The notes below the pieces were generated by a model. The model worked only from the letters and a program-made list of their open reading frames with translations, was not told where the DNA came from and ran no database searches. Positions 46,773 through 55,616 of a stretch of DNA of 64,000 nucleotides are shown piece by piece. This stretch comes from Rostrohypoxylon terebratum (taxonomy: Eukaryota > Ascomycota > Sordariomycetes > Xylariales > Hypoxylaceae). How positions within the stretch are numbered: position 1 is the stretch's first letter; each line of letters starts with the position of its first letter. The stretch is taken from NCBI GenBank assembly GCA_022497145.1, contig MU385877.1, positions 295,010 through 359,009 of the forward strand, given 5' to 3'. The position numbers and the translations under genes were made by a program.

Positions 46773-48453
46773 ATGTATACATTCATATGCGTATAGAGGT
46801 AGGTAAGTAACGGTGTGCGTTGCGGGCTGGATAGCCCGCTTACCTGCCGCCCGTTTACGTATCTGCTTTTTTTTCCCCACTCGCAGTTAATAAATATCTG
46901 CATGAAAGGGTACCTCTGTACCTACGACGTACGTTAATCGCTCATTTGTCTGTGCAGAAGCCATGCCACTACGTACCTAGTCGACAAGCCACTCAGCCGT
47001 CCGTGCCAAAAGGGCTGAGACACAAAGTGCACAAGTCCGCGGAATTCCGTCGACCGTTACGACCGCGGGAAAGTGGTGAGGATTTGGGGGGAGGGCTTTG
47101 GGGGCTGGGAATTAGGGGGCCTAGACGTGGGATCGTCCGGACTACCGGCGACCACAGAAGCCGCCGTGGCTCGGCGATTGGCGTCGACGAGACATCCATA
47201 TAACGGATTTCTTGGTCCCGACACTGCTCCACCACACAACACACAACAACAACATAGCGGCAGAACGAGGGATTCTTTTCCCTCTCGGTGGCTTGCTCGT
47301 GGGCAAGATCGGTGATGCCGAGATATTAACTAAAGATGTTAAGACAAGGTACTAGGTAGTGAGGTTTGCTTTTGCTTTGCTTTGTTTGCGCTTCGGGCAC
47401 CTTGACAGGTCGCCGATGTCCCCTGGATATGGGGACTAGGTGCGACGACGGGTGACGAATAGTAGAGCCGTGTATTGTACTCGAGGCCGGTGGCTGGTGG
47501 ATAGGTAGGGGAGCTCTGTTTTATCCCGGTCACGACTCGAGCATCCGTCCAGTACCGAGCTACACTTGTGAGACATGGGGAATTTTTACCAGTGGGAGTC
47601 TAGGAGCTCGCTGCCAAGCTTTCGTTTTACCTGACCTAGGTATAGCTAAATTTCCTCTGCGAGCTGTTTTTCTAGGTATGTTTTAGATGACTACCGGTAC
47701 CCAGTACGCTTCAGATAGGCAAACTAGCTCTCGTCCCAGGCTATCCCATTTCCCAGCAAGTGTTTGCCTGATGTTGATACGACGTGGTAGCGATTTGTTT
47801 TGCTTAGATAGTAGGGGAGCCAATTTCCCCTGAATAAAAAGGTTGACAACATTCTATTTTTGCTTTTAAGCTTGATATCGCTTACTGTGTTGCTGTATAA
47901 TACCGAATACTATACTTAACACAGAGCCAATCCTTGGCCGCTACTTACGAATGAGTACCGAGCTGGCAAGGGTGTGGGTTTTCCATTAAGTATCATTATT
48001 GAAAATAGCAGGCACGTATTTGAAAGATACTCATCAACTAATTGTTGATAAGTGATTGTATCTTGTGGGGATGGTAGGCTGTATAGGTAGGAATTTAATA
48101 TTCTCCTTGCCTATAACTTTCTCTATAGTTGTTGGCGATATGAAAATGCTACGGTGGTAGCCGAGATCTAATTAATTAGTAGATTCTAGATGGTGTCGAT
48201 GTTACCGATGGGTGGACGTTCCAGGCTTCAAGCAATGCTTCTACGAGGTAAAGGAGACCAACGTCTGAGTGAATTTTTAGATGCCTGAAGTAAATATAAT
48301 GAATCACAGCCGTAACCCCATGTACCAAGTATGCATTGCAATCTCCTGTCGAAATGATCCTCAAGTCAAGATGTCCGATAGTAATGAGTTGCTCTCTATA
48401 TGTCAGTGTTAGACTTTCCATAGCCCCCCATCTCATGTTCATTCACCCGTATG

Positions 48454-50705
48454 CTATTGGGTAGCCTCCTCCTCTTCGAAAATAACTAGCACCGTTCCTG
48501 CTTTGCATTTGTCCTTTATTCGTATTAGCAACTATGTCTCGATCAAGATGATGAGTAACGACTTACTCCTTCCTTGTGGGCCAGTTTCTTAATGACGCCA
48601 TCTTGCGGTGATCGGATAACTGTTTCCATCTTCATGGATTCAATACTGGACTCAATATTAGCAACTCACAAGTTCCTAAGACCACGATGTAAGTGTACTC
48701 ACACTACGAGAGGAGTTCCTTTGGTCACACTGTCGCCCTCCTTGACTTCGATCTTGAGCACCTTACAAGGCATCGGAGCTACAACCGAAGCGGCCACTTC
48801 TTTCAGCCCCAAGGCCTTTTCGTACCAAGTAGGAGACACGAGCGACAATTCTGTCTTAGCGCCATGTTGAAATACAGTGATCTTGTTGTCATTGTTTGGA
48901 TCCTGGATGATAGTAGTCTCTATCTGTGTATGAGGGAAGAAGGTCCTGATGCTGGTATTCTCCAAGGACGAAATTGGCGATGAGACGAGATTCTCGAATA
49001 CCTCAGGGTCCTCTCCTTTCCGAGTGACCCGAGCATCGAATAAGCTGTTAGATTTCTGGGTGATACTAACATTTACCACCTCTCCTTCTTTTTGATCTAA
49101 GACGTCAAGAGACTTGAAAGAGAATTGGCGCTCGCTGCCGCTAGGTGAACCAAATCCAAGTTTTTCGCCATGAGGCTCAATCCCCCCCGCTGGTTGCGTG
49201 GAGAATACACCAAGTGCTGCTTGCACATAGATTTCAGGCTTGACTGTTACAGGATCGAAAAGTTCAGATTTCCATTTATCGATGAACCCAGTTTCAACGT
49301 CGCCCTCTATGAATGCAGGTGACCTGCACAGACGTTTCAAGAACTCAATGTTGGTGCTTAGACCGACTACTTCGTAATCTCGCAACGCAAGCTCTAGCTT
49401 CCTTATAGCTGTCTCACGATCGGGTCCTCTAACGATGAGCTTCGCGATCATGCCATCGTATGCTTCCGTCACCGTATCTCCTTGGATAAACCCGGCGTCG
49501 ATTCGGACGTCTTCGCTAGTCTTGGGAGTCTTCAGGTAAACTAGATGTCCAGAGTCGGGTATGAACCCCTTTTCGGGGTTCTCAGCATATATCCTTGCTT
49601 CGATGGCTGCTCCCCTTTCCCGAATCCTGTCTATGATCTCCTTTTGTGTTAATGGTAGCTTCTCTCCAGCGGCAACCCGGAATTGCCACTCAACCAGGTC
49701 CGTACCCGTGACCATTTCACTAACAGGGTGCTCAACCTGAAGCCTAGTATTCATCTCCATGAAGTAGAAATCCCCTGTATCCTTGTCGAGGATAAATTCC
49801 ACCGTCCCAGCTCCGACGTATCCTACTGCCAATGCCGCAGTTCTGGCCTTCTCCCATAGATCTAACCTTGTCACATCATCTAAGTCAGGAGCTGGCGACT
49901 CCTCGAGTATCTTCTGGTGCCGGCGCTGCACACTGCAGTCTCGTTCCCCAAGGGCCACGCAATTGCCATGCTTGTCTGCGAATACTTGCACCTCGACGTG
50001 TCTGGGCCTAACGATATACTTCTCCACCAGCATAACCTCACCGCCCTCGCCGAAAGAAGCCTTTGCTTCTGCCCGCGCACTCTTCAACTGCTGAAGGAAT
50101 TCGCCTTCCTCCATCACGATTCGCATGCCCTTGCCGCCACCACCCCTTACGCTCTTCAGTAGCACAGGAAACTGGATTCGCTTCGCATGTTCCAACAGCT
50201 CCGCCTCTCCTTGCTCGCTTCCATGATACCCCGGAACGCAGGGAACTCCAGCCTGAGTCATAATCTCCTTACTCCGTGCCTTATTGCCCATATCCGCCAT
50301 GGCCTGGGCTGGTGGTCCAACGAAGACAATTCCCTCTTGCTCGCACTTCTGAGCGAAGGCGGAATTCTCTGATAAGAATCCATAACCCGGATGTAAGGCT
50401 TGGATACCATGCTGCTTGGCCAATTTCACTATCCTGTCGCCATCGAGGTACCCATTAGCCGCCCCGAGGCCTATGGAATGTGACGAGCAAGAGGCATGTT
50501 GTGATGTGGCATCGGGGTCTGTATATAATGTGGTGGTTTTAATACCGAGACGCTCAGCTGTCTTGTTTATTCTCAAGGCAATTTCACCTCGGTTCGCAAT
50601 TAGTAGTGAGGTAATGGGTGTAACTTGAGATTGGAGCGATGGGCTGGTAGAGAGGTAGCGGGAGAATGGACGGTGACGTAGGTGTCTGGGCTTTATTGAA
50701 CGCAT
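48454..50705 (-). CDS. mccA: methylcrotonoyl-CoA carboxylase, biotin-carrying alpha subunit
   Basis: Three exons on the minus strand: 50705-48703, 48645-48567 and 48513-48454; 713 residues. Splicing restores LVVIESMKMET, the biotin attachment site (Lys673), and the C-terminal DKCKAGTVLVIFEEE. The second intron (53 nt) begins GTAAGT directly after KEG. The N-terminal 25 residues, Arg/Ser-rich without acids, look like a mitochondrial presequence. The biotin carboxylase domain follows: LIANRGEIALRI (35-46), HPGYGFLSEN (105-114), ATP-grasp GGGGKGMR (188-195) and EMNTRLQVEHP (317-327). The biotinyl domain is at the C-terminus. With the beta subunit (not in this window) it carboxylates 3-methylcrotonyl-CoA in leucine breakdown in the mitochondrial matrix. 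MccA is favoured over propionyl-CoA or acetyl-CoA carboxylase by length and by PAQAMADMGNKARSKEIM. Confidence 0.96.
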
Positions 50706-51198
50706 CTTGTAATTATTTTAAGAGGATAATATCTTAATTTAGGTATTAATATTGTAACGTGTGTAATTGAGTGTAATATTATATGAACGCCTCAAGGTGA
50801 ATCTGCAGGTATCATGGAATATGATTAATAGATGAGAGGGAGAAGATTGCCTCGGAAGAAGAAGCCAGCCACATGTGCACTTACTTCATTCCATCAAACC
50901 CCAGTATTAAATTGAGTGAAGGCCGCGATTAAGCGGTTCCACCCCCGCGAAAAGCCGTCCGACCCACGGTTTGTTCAACTTTCAACTTTAATAAGCGGCG
51001 GGGATGGTCCAAGCTTCCAGCCTCAGTGGGGCTTCCTTGTCAAAGTAGCAGGGGGCCTGAAACCTAACGTCATCATCGATCTGATAGGGATCGACAAACC
51101 CCTCCAAACTCCAACCTTAACCTCTAGGCTCTAGGGCTGTAGTAAGTACAGCTCCCCAATCAACGCCCCCCCCTAATAAAATCTTCACGCGACTTACG
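50706..51198. promoter_or_regulatory. divergent promoter region, mccA (-) and PPOX-like gene (+)
   Basis: The two start codons are 493 bp apart on opposite strands, so both leaders and promoters lie here. No specific element is recognised beyond A/T-rich DNA near mccA. Confidence 0.5.
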
Positions 51199-52099
51199 AT
51201 GGATCAAATCGCCCTCAACCACGAGGCCTCGGCTGGAGATACCCATAAGCAATTAGTGTCGTCCTTACCACAGGATGTCGTACAATGTCTCGAAAATGCC
51301 CGTTTCGTGAGTCTCCAAATCTCCAAATCCACTCCACTTGCCCGCATTGAAAATCATTCAATCATCGAAATGAGACCCTGGCCGCTGACAGGGGACGGAA
51401 CAGCTTCACCTAGCTACATGCATTGATAATCAGCCGCATGTCTCGTTAATGAACTATACCTACATCCCTTCCTCGAAGTACTCTTCCGCTCCGGTCATCG
51501 TGATGACGACGAACCCCTCCTCCAAGAAAACCAACAATCTACTCGTCAACCCAAACGTCTCACTATTGGTCCATGATTGTGAGGGCCCACTGATACTTTC
51601 ATGATAGAAGCTATGGACTTATATATATATTTATATATCATGATTTACGATCTGGGTTGTCGAGTATACTGATAGGATGTTAGGGGTCTCGCATAGACCA
51701 CCGACCCAAGGCCGGCGCATGTCCGGCGGATCCCCCGGACCCGAACACAGATCGAGCCTGGCGTCGCTTCTCCTGAATCTCAACACGAGCGCCATATCGA
51801 GCATTAGCGCGACCATCAACGGCACGGCGCAGCTAGTCGCAAGCGGCTCCGAGGAAGAGGCCTTTTACCGGAGTCAGCACCTCGAGAACAACACGTTCGA
51901 CTCGGAGGGCGGCGTCGGCATGTTTAATGGTGGGAGCGGGGAGCACGCGCCCGAGGACGGAGGCCGCGAGTGCTTCGTTGTGGGCGAGGAGGTTCGAGTC
52001 ATCCTTGTGCACATCAAGGACATAAGGACAAGCGATTGGAAGGGTGGCGTCAAGGATTGGGTCCTAGTGTCGGAGGGTGGCGTGAACGGTGTGAGATGA
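51199..52099 (+). CDS. PPOX-like FMN-binding split-barrel protein (YLR456W/YPR172W-type)
   Basis: Three exons, 51199-51306, 51404-51578 and 51684-52099; introns of 97 and 105 nt; 232 residues. Splice sites were chosen because they give the continuous family sequence ENARF-LHLATCIDNQPHVSLMNYTYIP and then VSLLVHD-W-VSHRPPT. These are the first strands of the pyridoxamine-5'-phosphate-oxidase fold that bind FMN. The middle part (about residues 105-160) is a Ser/Gly-rich insertion, followed by ECFVVGEEVRVILVHIKDIRTSDWKGGVKDW, the closing strands. The family is related to pyridoxamine oxidases, but yeast members have no proven activity, so I do not assign a reaction. It probably acts in the cytosol or nucleus; no targeting signal is seen. 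Confidence 0.87.
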
Positions 52100-53187
52100 T
52101 CAGCTGAGCTGTCATGAAAATTCCGACGAGGGCTTGTGGCATGCTGCGTCAGCTACCTTTGTCGAAACTGCCGACTAATCTGTCGTGCAAGGTCAATTCT
52201 ACGTACTATATAAGACTGGACTGGCACCTAATTTACAAAATTCTTATGAAGCTAGGGTTGATCTGTACGGTTAATAAGCACCGCTTCCTTGACGTTTCTA
52301 GGAAATCGACGAAACGGAGCTGCATCACTTACTCGATAGTTTGTGGTTGGGGTCGGGGTGATGTTCTCAGCTGCTCATCTCCAGGGCTTATTTAGAATCC
52401 CCACCAATGTACTGACCGGTTGGTAAACTTCCGAATTTCTGAATATGTATCTCCATTAGATAGCTATCTTTATGTCCCTAGTCTCCTTTGATATAAAGTA
52501 AAGGTTGTTAAGGTGAAGGGGGTCAACTATTCGGGACAGTTGTTTTTGGACTTACGCGCGAGAATGAGCTACAATAACTGAGCCCCTGGTCTGATTCACG
52601 TATAGTAGCCGTTTGTGCTTAACTTTTTTTTCTCAAAGGGGACGAGTCCCTACGAAGTAGCAGGAATAGAAATTTCAATATCTTATTTACATCTAGGACC
52701 TAGGTATTCGAAACTTTCCGATTGGAGATTTTCAAACGCCTTCTGAATTAATGAAACATCTCCTAGAATAGAACAGATGGGTAGGAAGTACAGTGTTCAG
52801 AAGTGCGGCGAGCTCCGACCATAAGTCAAGGAAGCTGCTATGGATAAGAATATGTATCGGCCATGGCAATGCTCCAAGTTTGTCATAAAGATTGCAGATA
52901 GCTTGATTTAACCGAGGATCTAAGTTTACCAAGATATACAGTACTTTATTGTACAATATTCCTCGTCCGTGACAGAATCCCTTCTTGCCATCCAATATAT
53001 ACACGCGAGGCAGGGTAAGCACTCGGGAAATTTGGTGGATAGGCCACACCTGCAAATGTTTTATCGGCTTAAACACCCCTGAGGTAAATGCGACGTTTTC
53101 TTCATCCTAGATGTCAAGCTCGCGTGGAGAGACCTCGAAGCGTCGTTAAGTGGCTTATATCCATAAGCATTCCTTCAAACGAGGTCG
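52100..53187. other. spacer with one unassigned minus-strand frame
   Basis: Convergent spacer between the PPOX-like gene and mrps16. It holds a 114-codon minus-strand frame at 52732-53076 (...ILVNLDPRLNQAICNLYDKLGALPWPIHILIHSS...) whose composition is protein-like but which lacks an ATG start; see findings. A CCTAGG-core motif is at 52692-52706. Confidence 0.45.
52692..52706. repeat. CCTAGG-core near-palindrome
   Basis: TCTAGGACCTAGGTA, same unit as at 17375. Confidence 0.65.
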
Positions 53188-53683
53188 TCATTGTGTCGTT
53201 TCCGGTTGTCGGTTTTGGCCCGGCAAAGGTGGCGGCGTTCGAGGATCGTTATTTTGATACTTTGGTTCCACAATTCCCAGCTTAAATTCCAATTAGTATG
53301 AGAGTACGAATAGATAATTCGAATTCGAATCGGGTTATTTCGTACCATCGATAAGAGTCTCCAAACAGTATTTGTGGGTTGCGCTCCTACACCGATCCAG
53401 TATTTCGCTCTTTGCGTATCCAGATTGATATCTTTATGTAACTTTCCTGAATCATCGTATGGATCAGGCTTCGGAATAGGGTCGTATGTGCCGATTACTT
53501 CGAGTGGCCTGTCGTTTCTCGCTGTTCTGTGTCGGTTAAGATGGATGATTAGCGACTGGCCTGTGATTAACTCGCAAAATTGGAAAGCGCATCTTGTAAA
53601 GCTAACCTTGCGTGGGCGACGACTATGTTGTAGAAAGGCATATTTTTGCGCCCAAATCGCGCCAACCGAATCTTGATCACCAT
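53188..53683 (-). CDS. mrps16: mitochondrial ribosomal protein S16 (bS16m)
   Basis: Three short exons on the minus strand: 53683-53607, 53526-53346 and 53280-53188; 116 residues. Introns are 80 nt (GTTAGC...ACACAG) and 65 nt (GTACGA...TTTAAG). Exon 1 encodes MVIKIRLARFGRKNMPFYNI, the hallmark N-terminus of bacterial and mitochondrial S16. Exon 2 continues with ARNDRPLEVIGTYDPIPKPD and ends AQPTNTVWRLLSM; exon 3 adds LGIVEPKY and a Pro/Gln tail. It is a small-subunit protein that binds 16S-type rRNA during mitoribosome assembly. No cleavable presequence is apparent, as is common for this protein in fungi. It shares a divergent promoter with the NAD(P)HX epimerase gene. Confidence 0.95.
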
Positions 53684-54051
53684 ACTGTTTATCGTGGGAA
53701 GTTGTAAAGCGGTATTTTGGCTATTTTTGCTACGATTACGATTGGGCGAAAGTCAAGAATGATCACATCAAATGTTAAATAGTGGTCTTCGCAGTTGCGC
53801 TTGCACTTCATCGAGCCGCAATTGCTTGAATTCAATAATTTCGACGGGTCTGGCAAGTATTTTCTCCGACCTAGCCAATCGGAGAGGTCCCACCCACTTA
53901 GTCAGCAATCGTATGGAATTTACACCAGTGATGTCAGTCGATTGACTAAACCGCATACCACTTCCCCCAATTCTTCAACAGGAATTTATGATTCACTTAA
54001 TTCATCAAATTTCATAATTGTCTTTCATGAGGTTTTATGATTGCGAAAACC
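53684..54051. promoter_or_regulatory. divergent promoter, mrps16 (-) and NAXE (+)
   Basis: Only 368 bp separate the two start codons on opposite strands, so a bidirectional promoter is likely. No named element is identified. Confidence 0.55.
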
Positions 54052-55317
54052 ATGGCATTAAAAGTAAGCTGCATTTCCAGAAAAAAATAAGTGTACAAAT
54101 TGACTTACTCCATCGTAGACCTTGTCCGCGAAAGCCGCGGCGGCTTTAGATAAAGAGCTCATGAGCACCGGCGCATTTTCTATTGATCAGCTCATGGAGC
54201 TTGCAGGGTTATCAGTCTCGCAAGTTGGTGCGTTGTAAGAATCCACCTCCATGGCTCCGAGCATATCTAACCGTCAGTTCTTTCAAGTCTATCGGGTTTG
54301 TCCCCCGAATAAGGGTAACCGAGTGCTTGTAGCTTGCGGTCCCGGTAACAATGGTGCGCCAATTCGTCTAGCTGCAGTCACATAGACTTCTAATGGATCG
54401 AAGGTGGTGATGGGCTCGTTGCAGCTCGTCACCTTCGCCATTATGGATATTCGCCAACCATCTACTATCCGAAGCGGAGCAAGAATGAGCTCTACCAGGT
54501 ATGTTAGTCACACAAATGCTATTCTACATACCTCTAGATATTGGAGCGTAGATTATTCATGATCCATGGATCCAGCCATATCCTCTAGTACATCAGATCT
54601 TTGACACAACTTAAGAACACAAGATTCCTGACAGGAAATTACAATCGTGCTTCCTCATCGATTACCCCCTCATTAGGCTCGTCTATTTTATTCATCATCA
54701 CAAATCGCTTCGCTTGTACATAACGCTTTCCAACCTGGATGGTATACTTGAACGCTAGAAAAACTGATGATCGCCGTCTCCATAGCGACTTGCTAAGCAA
54801 CTAGAAGACCTTGAGGTTCCGTTTGTGGATGATTTCCCGGCGGCTTTAAGTTCGGCGGATCATATTGTGGATGCGGTTTTCGGTATGTCCTGCTGTCGTA
54901 TTTCGAGGGTGGAAAAGCTCATCCAGAAAAGGCTTCAGCTTCTCGGGTGAGGTTCGCGAACCCTTTCCGGCCGTGATCCGAGCTTTAGAGGAGACCAAAA
55001 TTCCCGTGACGTCGGTTGATGCGCCATCCTCTTGGAATATCGAAACCGGTCCACCTGAGTCTGGCTTAGGCAGCAATTTTAACCCTAGTTATCTGATCAG
55101 CTTGACGGCCCCTAAGCCCTTGGTAAAGTACTTCAAAGGTCGTCATTTTATAGGCGGCCGGTGAGTTACTCGTCGTGAAATTGAAGAACCGGCTGGCGGC
55201 TGACATACCGGTAGCTTTGTCTCTCCGGGAATCGCTAAAAAGTATGACTTCGATGTCCCCGAGTACCAAGGAATTGACCAGATTGTGGAAGTCGGCACCG
55301 GAGGAGAGAAGCTATAA
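54052..55317 (+). CDS. naxe: NAD(P)H-hydrate epimerase (NAXE, YjeF N-terminal domain)
   Basis: Seven exons: 54052-54063, 54119-54227, 54288-54353, 54404-54498, 54786-54882, 54932-55160 and 55215-55317; 236 residues. The first exon is just MALK. Every junction keeps frame and restores the family sequence: MALK-TLSAKAAAALDKELMST, SVSQV-VYRV, the phosphate-binding loop GPGNNG-GDG (58-66), RHLRHYGY...YYPK, VDDFPAAL, VDAVFG-FSFSG, SVDAPSSWNIE, LTAPKPLV and GRHFIGGR-F. The enzyme interconverts R and S forms of damaged NADHX and NADPHX so that the S-specific dehydratase can repair them. The dehydratase is not in this window. Fungal epimerases are cytosolic, mitochondrial or both; the short N-terminus here shows no strong presequence. 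One intron, 54499-54785, is unusually long at 287 nt. Confidence 0.93.
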
Positions 55318-55393
55318 TGGCAGACCTTCGGTCGTATGGAAATCGCTTGGATTGGAATTATCGGATTGTCGCGGGCGCGTCCCCCTTGCCGGG

Positions 55394-55616
55394 TTAACTG
55401 ACGCAGCAACCCCCCGTGCGACTGAAAGGACAGACTGGACTGGGACATCTTCCTTCTTGCATGTCTTCGCTCTTCTCGGTTATTCCCCTAGGGCAGCGTA
55501 GCAGCGGAGGATGGTAACTTTTGCAAAACTCGACATAGATGAGGTATTGCTTCCCGCAAACAGGGCATTCCGCGGCGTGCTCAGTGCACATTAAAGTTGC
55601 AGGATGGCCCTTTGCT
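55394..55616 (-). CDS. Cys-rich protein, terminal exon (upstream exons unresolved)
   Basis: Minus-strand open frame behind a good acceptor (GCATTTCAG at 55617-55625), encoding 73 residues with nine cysteines at positions 10, 17, 20, 31, 41, 57, 62, 70 and 71 of the exon. A CPVCGKQYLIYVEFC core is followed by RCPRGI and RCPSPVC, spacing that suggests a zinc-binding fold. An ATG at exon residue 9 (55591) would give a 65-residue single-exon protein starting MCTEHAAECPVC. If the acceptor is used, the 5' exons lie in 55700-55930, where short frames exist but no join avoids a stop. It ends tail-to-tail 76 bp from NAXE. Function unknown. Confidence 0.5.

Larger units (their letters stand above)
38248..48453. 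other. 10-kb gene-poor region
   Basis: Promoter of the otubain gene (to about 39000), then many short ORFs on both strands with no recognisable domain. It holds several CCTAGG-core motifs (39801, 41154, 42115, 45360, 46750, 47635), CT-rich promoter-like DNA at 45650-46250, and a pair of overlapping minus-strand frames at 44141-44520 that might be a decayed gene. No RNA gene or transposon ends found. Confidence 0.45.

Noticed and set aside
48176..48442. 88-codon minus-strand ORF right after the mccA stop
   Set aside because: It sits in the mccA 3' UTR; no family recognised and no need for it after the complete MccA C-terminus.
53374..53676. 100-codon plus-strand ORF
   Set aside because: It is antisense to mrps16, whose spliced product is unmistakable.
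55175..55501. 108-codon plus-strand ORF overlapping the end of NAXE
   Set aside because: It reads through the last NAXE exon in the wrong frame; the spliced NAXE frame matches the family.
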